Source: QHXM01 sp032160165 (GTDB lineage: Bacteria; Acidobacteriota; Blastocatellia; Pyrinomonadales; Pyrinomonadaceae). From it: a DNA stretch of 64,000 bases. This document shows, in pieces, positions 17,253-26,175 of this stretch (its first letter is position 1; the number at the start of each line of letters is the position of its first letter). Position numbers and translations under genes: made by a program. The notes under the pieces were generated by a model that saw nothing but the letters and a program-made list of their open reading frames with translations, searched no databases and was not told the DNA's origin. The stretch spans positions 9,776 through 73,775 of the forward strand of contig JAVHWA010000089.1 of the NCBI GenBank assembly GCA_032160165.1, given 5' to 3'.

Positions 17253-19367
17253 GTGCAAGCATCTCGCAACGCTTCCATCGTCCTCGCCCTATTATGTCTG
17301 ATTTGTCCGGCAAGGCGCCTCGACGCCCAGCAGGTTCCGTCAGGTCCGACTAAGCCCACACCTCAGTCAAAGCGCAGAGAGATTCATCCCAGGGAAACTC
17401 CAAAACCGCCGACGGCGCCAATGGACATGCAGGGTATGCAGGAAGGCGGCATGCGACACCAGCAGCAGCCAGGGATTCCACCGCCCTATTACAACTATCC
17501 CTTCGGCAGTTCCACCATTGAACACCGCGTGCTAAGGGTGGATCAAGCCGTTGAAATGGCGCTGGGCAATGCGTCGGCTTACCAACAGTCCAGGTTGGAC
17601 GAGCGCGTGGCGGTCGAAGATGTTAGGCAGGCGCGAAAGGCGTTCCTGCCCCAACTCTCGCTCCCACTAATCTACAATGGAACCACCAACTCGCTGATTC
17701 ATCAGCCCGACGAACCAATTATCTACAGCTTCGTGGCCTCAAGCGCGATAAATGAGACGTCGGCGTTTCTCAACGCCTCCGGGCCTATCGATTTGTCAGG
17801 TCGCTTACGGGCATCGTTGCGCCGAAGTCGAGCGCTGCTGGCCGCAGCCCACTCCGGAGCTTTGGTAGCACGCCGCTCCCTCATCATCACTACGGTTGAT
17901 GCATATTACGGGCTGGTGCTGGCGCGACAAAAACGGCGGCTCGCGGATGAAACTCTGGCGCTGGCCGAGGCATTCGCCAGGATTGCTGAGAACGCTCAGC
18001 AGCGCGGAGAGGGCGAGGAGGCCGATGTCCTTCGCGCGCGAGGGTCGGCGCTTCTCAGGCGAGATGAGCTGGAACAAGCTCGCGCGGCAGAGTCCGCCGC
18101 AATGGATCTCTTGCGAGTTCTGACCGGAGTCGAGTTCTCAACACACATAGATTTATCGAACGTCACGGATTCTGTGCCCACCGCGAACGATTTCAGCGAC
18201 TACACGGAAGCGCTTATCAAGAGCAGGCCGGAGCTGAGCCAGATCGAATCGCTCAAAAGCGCGGCACTGGCCGACGCCAGCGAGGCGCGCCGCGAGCTCT
18301 TGCCGGAGTTGACCTACAGTTTGAATGGCGGGTTCGATGCGTCGGATTTCAGACCGCTGGGTAGATACTCGGGCGGCCAGGCCATAGTGAGCCTTAACAT
18401 CCCGCTACTCAATTGGGGCGCGAGTAAGAGTCGAGAGACCCAGGCCCGCCTACGCGCCCAGTCTCTGGATTTGCAGCGAGAAAATACCCTCAGGGAATTG
18501 CGGGCGGAGTTTTATACCTCTCGCGCGAATGCGTTGTCTGCCATAAAACGGATCGCTCAGACGCGGGGTGCGGCAGACGCGTTACAGCGGAACATAACGC
18601 TCGTCTTTGGTCGATATCGCGCAAAACAATCGACCATTCTCGATGTGCTGGATGCTCAATCAAGCTATGCTGAGGCACGCCTCGCTTTCTACCAGGCGAT
18701 CGCCGACTATCGCACCGCACATGTACGTATCGAAGCAGATCCCGCCAAACTAACAGACTCAGAACGAATTCAGCCCCGAGCGCCGGACGTCATGCCCGCG
18801 CCCGCGTGTTCGCTAACCCTCTCGCGAGCTCCCGATGTAGGGGGCTTCCGTCTGGGAATGAACACCGCGCAAGCCCAGGCGCTTGTCCACGGTCTCAACG
18901 TCTCGTCCGCGGATGAACTGGGCGTTTCGAGCGCGGTGCTTAGCGGGAACGCTCTAAATTACAGCACGGAAAGCAGGAGCTATTTCGAGGGTGTTGAATC
19001 GCTGGCGCTGGAGTTCACGGACGGTCGGCTCTCGTTCATTCGCGTCAACTATCCGCTGACGAACCGGTGGGGTGATCCGGACGAGTTCGTCAATACAATT
19101 TCCCAGAAGCTCAATCTTCGCGGAAAGTGGAAGCGTTTCTATGATTGGGAAAATAAGAACGTGCGTGACACCAAAGATCTTAACGACCTGGCGCTCGAGT
19201 GCGGCGACCTACGCATCAGCGCGGGTATCGGTGTGGTCGGACTTGGCGGCGATCAGATTCCCCACATAGAGTTTCAGGACATGACTACGATGGAGCTCAT
19301 CAAGTCGCGCGAGGATGAAAAGAGTCGCCGGGAACTCGAGTACCAGAAGCGAAAGGACAAGCCGTGA
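17253..19367 (+). CDS. TolC-family outer-membrane efflux protein with an extra C-terminal domain
   Basis: Translation probably starts at the GTG at 17253, which follows a strong AAAGGAGA site; this gives 704 residues with a signal peptide (ASIVLALLCLICPARRLDAQ). A proline- and methionine-rich segment (PMDMQGMQEGGM) precedes two OEP repeats: VLRVDQAVEMALGNASAYQQ with long coiled helices at about 100-300, and a second helical hairpin set at 320-500 (NIPLLNWGASKSRETQARLRA). TolC proteins form the outer-membrane channel of efflux or type I secretion. The last ~190 residues are not part of TolC: a separate domain begins near GGFRLGMNTAQAQALVHGL and contains VESLALEFTDGRLSFIRVNY. No membrane-fusion protein or pump gene is adjacent. 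Confidence 0.82.
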   Translation: MQASRNASIVLALLCLICPARRLDAQQVPSGPTKPTPQSKRREIHPRETPKPPTAPMDMQGMQEGGMRHQQQPGIPPPYYNYPFGSSTIEHRVLRVDQAVEMALGNASAYQQSRLDERVAVEDVRQARKAFLPQLSLPLIYNGTTNSLIHQPDEPIIYSFVASSAINETSAFLNASGPIDLSGRLRASLRRSRALLAAAHSGALVARRSLIITTVDAYYGLVLARQKRRLADETLALAEAFARIAENAQQRGEGEEADVLRARGSALLRRDELEQARAAESAAMDLLRVLTGVEFSTHIDLSNVTDSVPTANDFSDYTEALIKSRPELSQIESLKSAALADASEARRELLPELTYSLNGGFDASDFRPLGRYSGGQAIVSLNIPLLNWGASKSRETQARLRAQSLDLQRENTLRELRAEFYTSRANALSAIKRIAQTRGAADALQRNITLVFGRYRAKQSTILDVLDAQSSYAEARLAFYQAIADYRTAHVRIEADPAKLTDSERIQPRAPDVMPAPACSLTLSRAPDVGGFRLGMNTAQAQALVHGLNVSSADELGVSSAVLSGNALNYSTESRSYFEGVESLALEFTDGRLSFIRVNYPLTNRWGDPDEFVNTISQKLNLRGKWKRFYDWENKNVRDTKDLNDLALECGDLRISAGIGVVGLGGDQIPHIEFQDMTTMELIKSREDEKSRRELEYQKRKDKP

Positions 19368-19682
19368 GCGGACCGAGCGCCGATGGCGAGAATGTTGAAT
19401 CATCGTCGAGGGCCGACAGCATCTTACTGAAAGTTGCGTGCATCATAGCTGCTAAGCGCTTTGTCTTGCGCCCTCGGCTGGCTTGACTTACAATGCGGCC
19501 AGCCTTCGCGGACAGCTGGTGGAAGTTGCGAGCGGTAGTCTCCCCGAATGCCGTCCACATTGCTTCAAAAAACTGCAGTGCCTTAGAGAAAGCCAACGCA
19601 GCTTTCACAAGAGGTACAGGAAGACCTTTTTTCTCACGGGACCCTAAACACAACCCGAGCTAAAGAAGGAACAGGGGGTCGC
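19368..19682. other. Intergenic region upstream of the first VWFA gene
   Basis: I see no supported gene or strong hairpin. It presumably carries the promoter of the VWFA protein gene at 19683. Confidence 0.4.
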
Positions 19683-20708
19683 ATGATAGTCCGGCGCCGC
19701 AGAGCACCTCAGGTCCCGCTCGTCTCCTGCCTGGTCTTCGCCTTTGTCTTCCTTATTGCTCCAAACATCATCAGCGCACAGGAAAAAAAGCCGGAATTGA
19801 CGACGGCGCAGCAAACGCCCACGCCGTTACCCACTCCAGCGCAACAGGGCAAGGAGGCTAAAGAGGTTGAGGTCTTTAATACGGACCTGATCACTCTGAC
19901 CGTCACCGTCACCGACACATACGGTCGATATGTTTCCGGGCTCGAGAAAAAGGCGTTCAAGGTCTTCGAAGATAAGGAAGAGCAGCAGATCGAATACTTC
20001 AGTGACGACGACGCGCCTGTCTCGGTTGGGGTGATCTTCGATGTCTCTGGTTCGATGAGCGGCGACAAGATAAGAAAGGCCCGCGAGGCGCTGTCGCGAT
20101 TTATCCAAACCAGCCATGAGTCCGACGAATACTTTCTGATCGCCTTCAATTCGCGCGCTCAACTTCTGCTGGATAAGACCCGGGACGGCGATGCCGTCCT
20201 TAATAAGCTCACTTTCGTAGAGACGAAGTCCAATACCGCCCTCTACGATGCCTGCTATCTGGGCGTGGAAAAGGTTTCGCGCGGTGCCCATCCGAAACGG
20301 GCGCTCCTTTTGATCAGCGATGGTCAGGACAACAATTCCCGATACACCTTCAGCGAGGTTCGGCGTTTATTGAAGGAGTCAGATGTCGTTTTATATTCCG
20401 TAGGCATTCTCGGCGGGAACGATCCGGGCAGCCCGCTCGGGATGGAGGGTCAGTCGGTACTGGACGAACTCTCGGCTGTCTCGGGTGGAAAAGCCTTCTT
20501 CCCGAACACGTCGGCCGAGATGGACGAACTTTTCGAACGCATCGCGCTTGAGCTGCGCCACCAGTATTCACTCGCTTACAGACCGAAGAACTTCACGAAC
20601 GATGGCAAGTGGCACAAACTTAAGGTTAAGGTTACCCCTCCCCGTGGCTTGCCGCGTCTGTTCGTTCGCAGCCGGGAAGGTTATTACGCAGTGACGAACC
20701 CGAAATAG
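19683..20708 (+). CDS. VWFA-related Acidobacterial domain protein (exported)
   Basis: A 341-residue exported protein with a signal peptide (SCLVFAFVFLIAPNIISAQ) and a short Pro/Thr-rich linker. The central von Willebrand A domain (about 65-330) carries the metal-ion MIDAS motif D-x-S-x-S in IFDVSGSMSGDK, and the typical strand and helix pattern continues with ALLLISDGQDNNSRYTF. The flanking parts (LVSGLEKKAFKVFEDKEEQQIEYFSDDD-like N-terminal segment; LRHQYSLAYRPKN near the end) match the TIGR03436 family, which is expanded in Acidobacteria. The function is unknown; metal-dependent protein binding at the envelope is the usual inference. A paralogue follows 300 bp downstream. Confidence 0.88.
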   Translation: MIVRRRRAPQVPLVSCLVFAFVFLIAPNIISAQEKKPELTTAQQTPTPLPTPAQQGKEAKEVEVFNTDLITLTVTVTDTYGRYVSGLEKKAFKVFEDKEEQQIEYFSDDDAPVSVGVIFDVSGSMSGDKIRKAREALSRFIQTSHESDEYFLIAFNSRAQLLLDKTRDGDAVLNKLTFVETKSNTALYDACYLGVEKVSRGAHPKRALLLISDGQDNNSRYTFSEVRRLLKESDVVLYSVGILGGNDPGSPLGMEGQSVLDELSAVSGGKAFFPNTSAEMDELFERIALELRHQYSLAYRPKNFTNDGKWHKLKVKVTPPRGLPRLFVRSREGYYAVTNPK

Positions 20709-21008
20709 GGAAAGACTGCGGGCCTTCGGCAACTTATCGCGCGGTTACCAGCATCTCTGATTTGCGTGTGCGTGCGAACAGCTGTTTGTCCACGCTCTTT
20801 GCCCCAGCCGCGTGCCACATGCGAAGTCGAGTCGGAAGCGCCTCGACACTCCTCTCCTCTTCCAGGCAGGAGAGGCGTGCGGGGCGCTTTGGACGATTGG
20901 GCAGAGGCGAAAATAAGAATATAGTAATGATCGAGAATCAGGGATGCGGGTCTCGACCTAGGCTCTTAGAGATATACGCCTGCGATTTTTGCATTTATTG
21001 AGGTTGTT
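20709..21008. other. Spacer between the two VWFA genes with a terminator-like hairpin
   Basis: An inverted repeat with arms at 20847-20858 and 20868-20879 (12 bp, one mismatch, core CCTCTCCT/AGGAGAGG) could end or attenuate transcription of the first gene, although no U-run follows. An AT-rich stretch (AATAAGAATATAGTAATG) just after it may belong to the promoter of the second gene. Confidence 0.5.
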
Positions 21009-22268
21009 ATGAGTAGGTTTCAAGTTGGAACATTCGATCGACGCCGCACGTTGGCAATCGGCTTGCTGGCGTTGATAAGCTGCGGGATGTTGATCGTCTC
21101 GCAGATCGGAAGGGCCCAGACGCAGGAGGGCCGCCCGCGTCGTAGCGCAACACCTCCGCGCCCAATTGCACAGCAGACGCCGACCCCCAAGGTGACTCCC
21201 ACGCCTAAAGTGCCGCCCGGATTGGTTCGTCCCGGTCAGGTCATTCTCAATGAACCTCCGCCCGACATGGCGAACCCGCTCGGCGCAGAAATAGATGCCA
21301 ACGGGACGATAAAGATCGACACCGAGCTGGTGAACCTGAATGTTCGAGTGATTGATCGCAACAACCGGCCGATCGGAGATGTTAAGCAGGACGAGTTTCG
21401 CATCTTTGAGAACGGCGTGTTGCAACCGATCTTCTCTTTTTCGAGAGAAGAGGTTCCGGTCAGCTACGGGCTTGCGATTGATACTTCCGGCTCGCTTCGC
21501 TCTCAGTTAGCATCGGTTATCGAGGCGGGCAAGGTAATCATCAACAGCAACAAACCCAGCGACGAAACTTTTCTGGTTCGTTTTATTTCAAGCGATAAGA
21601 TCGAACAGGTCCAGGACTTTACCTCGAGTAAGGAGGACTTGCTCGACTCGTTGGACACTTTCTTCGTCGAAGGTGGACAGACCGCGATTGTCGACGCGGT
21701 TTATGTCTCGGCAGAGCATGTTGCGGAGTACAAGAAGGGCGATGACAATGACCGGCGCCGCCGCGCGTTGATAGTTGTGACAGATGGCGAAGACCGCGGG
21801 AGTCAGTATAAACAAGACGACCTGTTCCAACGGTTGCGAGAAGAAGACGTACAGATCTACGTCATTGGTTTCGTCAACGAGCTGGACAAAGAGGGCAACC
21901 TCATCCGAAAGAGTGCGCGCGAAAAAGCTGTCAATCTCATCAACCGTTTGGCGAAGGAAACCGGCGGCCGTGCTTTTTTCCCAGAGTCGCTCTCAGACCT
22001 GCCTGCGATCGCAGACGAAATTGTTCGCGACCTGCGTACCCAATACGTAGTCAGCTATAGTCCAACGAACAAAGACCGAGACGGGTCGTATCGAGCCATC
22101 CGCGTGGCTATTGCCGATGCTACCGGCAAAGATAAACGAATCGCCTTGACCCGCACGGGTCGCGTAGCCGGACGCGAAGGTGGCCCAGCCATCCCCAAGC
22201 CGCCCGTTCCGCGCACTACCACTTCCGCGCCCTCGCAGAAGTCTACGGGCCCGGGTAGAAATCCCTGA
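21009..22268 (+). CDS. VWFA-related Acidobacterial domain protein, second paralogue
   Basis: A 419-residue paralogue of the preceding protein. It has an N-terminal signal-like helix (LAIGLLALISCGMLIVSQIG), a proline/threonine-rich linker to about 75, and then the VWFA region. VNLNVRVIDRNNRPIGDVKQ leads into the domain, the MIDAS motif is AIDTSGSLRSQ, and LIVVTDGEDRGSQYK and LRTQYVVSYSPTN complete the family pattern. A basic, proline-rich tail of about 40 residues ends the protein. The two genes probably arose by tandem duplication but diverged strongly. A clear terminator follows at 22300-22340. Confidence 0.88.
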   Translation: MSRFQVGTFDRRRTLAIGLLALISCGMLIVSQIGRAQTQEGRPRRSATPPRPIAQQTPTPKVTPTPKVPPGLVRPGQVILNEPPPDMANPLGAEIDANGTIKIDTELVNLNVRVIDRNNRPIGDVKQDEFRIFENGVLQPIFSFSREEVPVSYGLAIDTSGSLRSQLASVIEAGKVIINSNKPSDETFLVRFISSDKIEQVQDFTSSKEDLLDSLDTFFVEGGQTAIVDAVYVSAEHVAEYKKGDDNDRRRRALIVVTDGEDRGSQYKQDDLFQRLREEDVQIYVIGFVNELDKEGNLIRKSAREKAVNLINRLAKETGGRAFFPESLSDLPAIADEIVRDLRTQYVVSYSPTNKDRDGSYRAIRVAIADATGKDKRIALTRTGRVAGREGGPAIPKPPVPRTTTSAPSQKSTGPGRNP

Positions 22269-22299
22269 TTGATAGGCAGCAGCAGTTGATTGAGAATGC

Positions 22300-22340
22300 G
22301 ACCCCGGTCAATCCATGCGGCTGACCGGGGTCTTAGCTTT
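22300..22340 (+). terminator. Rho-independent terminator after the second VWFA gene
   Basis: A perfect 11-bp stem (GACCCCGGTCA at 22300-22310, TGACCGGGGTC at 22322-22332) is followed by TTAGCTTT. It lies 32 bp past the stop codon. Confidence 0.8.
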
Positions 22341-22591
22341 CATCATCGGGCTACCGAAGTGCATCGCTGGGGTAGCTCAACAATCCTGACGAGCGCGGCC
22401 GAATGCATAGTTCTTCAGTGCGCCCATCAGTTTGTTGTAGGCTGATGACAACCCAAAGACTGTCGGACGACGGACCGCATAACTACCGAATTTCACATTA
22501 AATCGATTTTGCTCTTCAGCTTCTGCTAGAATGCGCCCCGTAACTTCAACTCCTCATTAAATACTAGCTGTTCACTTTGCAGGAGGCATCT

Positions 22592-23461
22592 ATGTCGTGT
22601 GACGTTGAAATGCTCGCGGGAATCGAAATGTTCGAAATGCTGGACGAAGAAGATCGACTGGCATTGGCGGAGGTAATTGATTACGAAAAACTCGAAGCCG
22701 AGAAGGTACTGTTTCAAACGGGTGAGCCGGGCGAATCGTTATATGTCGTCCGCTCGGGCGAGATTGAGCTGTACATCAAAGATACCGCGGGCCAGAAAAT
22801 CGTCCTTAACGTAGTCGCTGCCGGCGAGATGTTCGGCGAGTTGTCCCTGCTGGATAGCGGACCCCGAAGCGCCACCGCAGTTGCGCTGATGGACACCGAA
22901 TTACTGGTGCTGGATCGCGAGGACCTACTGCTGCTCTTTCAGAAGAAACCGGAAGCTGCTCTTCACATGCTCGCCGCAATGAGCTCCATGACACGCAAGG
23001 CAGATCAACTGTTACGAACTCGGGTCTCGCGCAACGTCAACGAAGAGGTGAAGATACACAGCACGCTTTTGCTAAGAATAGCGGACTGGATTGCGTGGTT
23101 CAGTGGCAGCATGGCTTTCCTCTTGAGCAATGTGGTCTGGTTCGTTACCTGGATTTTGCTGAATACTTTGATCCTGCCAAGGGATCCCACCACGAATGAA
23201 GTTGGTTTCGATCCCTTTCCATTTGGCTTATTGACGATGATTGTCTCGCTAGAGGCGATATTTCTCTCGTGCTTCGTCCTCATAAGTCAGAATCGGCAAA
23301 CGGAAAAAGATCGTGTCCGCTCCGATATCGAGTACGAGATCAATGTAAAAGCCGAATTGGAAGTCGCCCATCTCCACGAGAAAACGGATCGAATCTACGA
23401 AGAAATGTTGGCGCGGTTTACCAAACTGGAAAAGGCACTGGCCCAGTCAGAGAAGGCTTGA
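22592..23461 (+). CDS. Cyclic-nucleotide-binding domain fused to a DUF1003 membrane domain
   Basis: The ATG at 22592 follows a perfect AGGAGG at 5-bp spacing, giving 289 residues. An N-terminal cNMP-binding domain (about 10-125) shows the phosphate-binding cassette pattern GEMFGELSLLDSGPRSATAVA, with Glu and Arg at the places that bind cyclic nucleotide in CRP. No helix-turn-helix follows. Instead a DUF1003 domain begins near 155 with two transmembrane helices (AFLLSNVVWFVTWILLNTLI and GLLTMIVSLEAIFLSCFVLI). A coiled-coil-like tail ends it. It looks like a membrane protein gated or regulated by cAMP/cGMP-type ligands; the role of DUF1003 is unknown. The 323-bp region before it carries only the preceding terminator and this gene's promoter. 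Confidence 0.85.
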   Translation: MSCDVEMLAGIEMFEMLDEEDRLALAEVIDYEKLEAEKVLFQTGEPGESLYVVRSGEIELYIKDTAGQKIVLNVVAAGEMFGELSLLDSGPRSATAVALMDTELLVLDREDLLLLFQKKPEAALHMLAAMSSMTRKADQLLRTRVSRNVNEEVKIHSTLLLRIADWIAWFSGSMAFLLSNVVWFVTWILLNTLILPRDPTTNEVGFDPFPFGLLTMIVSLEAIFLSCFVLISQNRQTEKDRVRSDIEYEINVKAELEVAHLHEKTDRIYEEMLARFTKLEKALAQSEKA

Positions 23462-23482
23462 TTTTGATTCGAGAGCGGCGAC

Positions 23483-23827
23483 TTATCGTTGCGTATCGTT
23501 GACGGTAGTGGGTTGGTTGCTGCCTTTGTCGGGCTCGTTAGAGATTTGGTAAGTGATGTAGGCGATAAAAACGAGCGCAAGGACGAGGATAACAATAGCC
23601 ACTGGTTCGAGGCCGAGAATAGTGGACTGCGGGTTCTGCCCGTCTGCCAGGTCTTTGGGAAACTTTAACTCGGCTGTGTCCATCTCGAGCGACCCGCCGT
23701 TGTTCGAGTTCCCTTGCTTCTCTACACCGGAGCGTTCTTCCGGCGGCGCAAGCGAGCCGGCCTTTTTGAATGCTCGTTCAGTAGATCCACGAACCGGATT
23801 GTGCGCCCTGCGACTTTCTTTCTTCAC
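23483..23827 (-). CDS. Small single-pass membrane protein coupled to CorA
   Basis: A 114-residue protein read from GTG at 23827, which overlaps the CorA stop codon as GTGA and follows AAGGA at good spacing. The first ~70 residues are charged and hydrophilic. One transmembrane helix lies at about 72-95 (AIVILVLALVFIAYITY), followed by a polar tail. I do not recognise a family. The start/stop overlap with corA means the two are almost surely translated together, so a role as an accessory subunit or in the same membrane process is a reasonable guess. Confidence 0.65.
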   Translation of the reverse strand: MKKESRRAHNPVRGSTERAFKKAGSLAPPEERSGVEKQGNSNNGGSLEMDTAELKFPKDLADGQNPQSTILGLEPVAIVILVLALVFIAYITYQISNEPDKGSNQPTTVNDTQR

Positions 23828-24795
23828 AACCAATTCCTTTTCTTAAAGTAGAAGTACAGAACGAATCCCACCACGAACATCGACGACAGCGCGACCACAT
23901 AACCATACTTCCATCCCAGCTCTGGCATGTGAAGGAAGTTCATTCCATAGATTCCGGCAATAAGTGTCACCGACATCAGAATAGTGGCGATGGACGTGAG
24001 CCGCTTCATGATGACGTTCATGCGATTACCCTGGACCGACAGGTATGCGTCCATTGTGGAGCTGAGCATATCGCGCAGTGTGTCAATCGTGTCGGCGACT
24101 CGGATGATATGGTCAAACACGTCCTGGAAATAAACGTAGGATTCTCGAGGGAAAATTGGTTGTTCGCGCCTGAGGAGCGTATTGAAGACGTCTCTCAATG
24201 GCGTTATCGAACGGCGCAGGTAGAGCAGCTGTTTCTTGATGCGAAAGATCTCTTCGATTGATGCCGGCTTGAACTCGCCGAAGATTTCGTCTTCCAGGTC
24301 GTCCATCCGTTCGCTCAATATATCCAACAGCGGCATGTAGTCGTCAACAATCGCATCCATCAGGAGATAGGCGAGCATTCCTGCGCCGTGCTCGGCTCTA
24401 TCGGTCCATTCGTGCCAGAGCCGTGTGGCTGTACCCACCGCGCGAATGGGACGGCTGTGGACGGTGACCAGGAAGTTTGACCCGAGGAAGATGTTGAGCT
24501 CACGCAGCTCGAGGTGATCGTGCGGACCGACGAGTTCAGCTTCGTATAGGACGATGAAGTAATAGCCCTGATATTCTTCAACCTTCGGGCGTTGATGGGT
24601 CTGCTGGCAGTCTTCTATAGAGAGCGGATGAAAGTTGAACTCTTCTGCGAGTTCCATGAAGTCCTGACTAGTGGGATCGTTGACGTCGGCCCATACTACG
24701 TTCTTTTTCTCGAGGCAATACTCGCTAATATCGGCGGCGGGAAAATCCTCGATGAATTTCTTCTGCTCGCTATCGAGACAAATCGTAGTGATCAC
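23824..24795 (-). CDS. corA: CorA family divalent-cation transporter
   Basis: The likely start is the GTG at 24795, preceded by GAGAGGAG, giving 323 residues; an ATG seven codons upstream is an alternative. A cytoplasmic alpha/beta domain is followed by the long stalk helix and two C-terminal transmembrane helices. The invariant pore-mouth motif is present as YGMNF between TM1 (LTSIATILMSVTLIAGIYGMN) and TM2, with the MPEL loop after it. CorA pentamers carry Mg2+ (also Co2+ and Ni2+) and close when Mg2+ binds the cytoplasmic domain. The basic tail KKRNWL is typical. No M-box-like leader is obvious upstream. Confidence 0.9.
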   Translation of the reverse strand: MITTICLDSEQKKFIEDFPAADISEYCLEKKNVVWADVNDPTSQDFMELAEEFNFHPLSIEDCQQTHQRPKVEEYQGYYFIVLYEAELVGPHDHLELRELNIFLGSNFLVTVHSRPIRAVGTATRLWHEWTDRAEHGAGMLAYLLMDAIVDDYMPLLDILSERMDDLEDEIFGEFKPASIEEIFRIKKQLLYLRRSITPLRDVFNTLLRREQPIFPRESYVYFQDVFDHIIRVADTIDTLRDMLSSTMDAYLSVQGNRMNVIMKRLTSIATILMSVTLIAGIYGMNFLHMPELGWKYGYVVALSSMFVVGFVLYFYFKKRNWL

Positions 24796-25193
24796 ACTGC
24801 TCTCCTCTCGCACCATGGCGATCCCGCTGAGTATACCCGTTCCCTTCAGTATTCAAACAGCCGCGCACCGCACTCACAAAGCATTACCCAGGCCGCCGAG
24901 CGACAGCTTCAGGATGGCAACCTGGATCGAATGCTGGAAGATGATTCTGCGTCCCGTACAGTAGAGTTAGTGGGACCAAAGGGGTGGAGGATGGGTTCGA
25001 TTGGGCTGCGGCCCGATAAGATTCGACGGCTGAGGGTTCTAGTGTGTATGTCCGCCTTGGATGATCTTTGTCGCGATGTCGGAAGGCGAATGCCTCGCGA
25101 GTCACGAGGCCTGCGAGCCGACAACCAGACCGCTCCCCTACATGCACGGCGGTGAAGCGGCGGAGGGCCGACTGACCGCGTAGATACGAAAGA
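24796..25193. other. Intergenic region between corA and the first BMC-H gene
   Basis: Open frames here on both strands lack a recognisable domain or good start signals, and one runs antisense through corA. I see no RNA gene or strong repeat. It should contain the corA promoter on the minus strand. Confidence 0.4.
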
Positions 25194-25520
25194 TTAGCTC
25201 TGCTTGGTTCGGACCGAGCCGCTAATCTTCTTGCGGGTCGTTTCGCCGGTCCTGAGCACAGGTATTCCCTGGTCTACGTCCGAATGTGGGCGCGGGATCA
25301 CGTGGGTGGCTACAACCTTTCCCACTCTAGAGGCCGCTGCTGCCCCGGCGTCGACTGCGCTTTTGACGGCCGCCACTTCCCCCCGGACAATTGCCGTTAC
25401 CAGCCCTGCGTCTATCTTTTCGTATCCCACCAGTTGGACGTTCGCGGCTTTGACCATGGCATCGGCCGCCTCGATCATCGCCACCAGCCCCATACATTCG
25501 ACCATGCCGAGTGCTTCCAT
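25194..25520 (-). CDS. Bacterial microcompartment hexameric shell protein (BMC-H), copy 1
   Basis: A 108-residue single BMC-domain protein. It begins with ALGMVECMGLVAMIEAADAMVKAA, contains AIVRGEVAAVKSAVDAGAAAA and the VATHVIPRPHSDV segment that forms the hexamer edge and pore region in EutM/PduA-type tiles, and has a polar C-terminal tail of ~20 residues. GAGAGG precedes the ATG. Hexamers of this kind tile the facets of the protein shell and let small metabolites through. It is separated from the main BMC operon by the regulator gene and a small exported-protein gene, but lies on the same strand. It is clearly paralogous to the copy at 33277-33678. Confidence 0.92.
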   Translation of the reverse strand: MEALGMVECMGLVAMIEAADAMVKAANVQLVGYEKIDAGLVTAIVRGEVAAVKSAVDAGAAAASRVGKVVATHVIPRPHSDVDQGIPVLRTGETTRKKISGSVRTKQS

Positions 25521-25639
25521 CGTGACCTCTCAACTTCAAAATAGATAAGCGAACTCGATCAATATAGTAACATGGGGCAATATGCCCGCACTAAGATTTA
25601 GACGCCCGCGCTCCCATAAAATAATATTGCTTTTCCATC

Positions 25640-25676
25640 AGGGGACAGTTAAGCTTCGGAACTATAAGTGTCCCCT
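25640..25676. repeat. REP-like palindrome (GGGGACAG type)
   Basis: A perfect 8-bp stem (AGGGGACA at 25640-25647, TGTCCCCT at 25669-25676) with further partial pairing inside (GTT/AAC). The word GGGGACAGTT resembles repetitive extragenic palindromes mobilised by RAYT transposases in many bacteria. Only one copy is seen in this window. Confidence 0.5.
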
Positions 25677-25781
25677 CGCCGGACAACGAATATCTCTCCG
25701 GCGCTCTCTCAGCACACACTTATACTGGGCCGCGGACGAAAGGTCGCCGCATCAAAAAAGAATTTAGGCTAAGCGAACTGC

Positions 25782-26024
25782 TTAGAAGAGCGACAGCACG
25801 CTCTGCAGAAGGCTGAGCGTGAGCTCGGATATGGGATCGATGTAGCTTGTGTCGCTGGACGTTCCGCTTGTCAGGGTACGTTCCTCAGGCATCCTACTGG
25901 TCATCGACGGCGGTGGCTCGGGCGGTGGCGGTACATCGCCACACTGTATGTCTCCAGCTATGACGGACGAAGCTAGAACACACGATAAAGCAGCTGTGGC
26001 TAAGAGTTGGCGTAGGGGCTTCAC
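25782..26024 (-). CDS. Small exported proline-rich protein
   Basis: An 80-residue protein from the GTG at 26024, which follows AGGAG at suitable spacing. A signal peptide (PLRQLLATAALSCVLASSVIAG) precedes a proline-rich stretch (CGDVPPPPEPPPS) and an amphipathic, leucine-rich C-terminus (ISELTLSLLQSVLSLF). Small proteins with this signal, proline stretch and LLQSVLSLF-like ending are familiar to me from Acidobacteriota genomes, without known function. It lies between the BMC-H gene and the divergently oriented regulator gene. A link to either is not shown. Confidence 0.6.
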   Translation of the reverse strand: MKPLRQLLATAALSCVLASSVIAGDIQCGDVPPPPEPPPSMTSRMPEERTLTSGTSSDTSYIDPISELTLSLLQSVLSLF

Positions 26025-26175
26025 GTATTTTCTCCTGGGTGGTTGAAAGTAATGATCGCGGCTGGTTATGAAGCTAAAGCCAACCACTATTCTGAGCAGC
26101 CGAATAATACCATATCGGGTAAAGCAGTTCGCGACGGCAAGGTGGCTTGCAGGGTAGGAGAAAGGTAGACCTCAC

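Noticed and set aside
24592..25155. A 187-codon plus-strand open frame overlapping corA
   Set aside because: Its first half is antisense to conserved CorA sequence and its composition is arginine-rich like other shadow frames.
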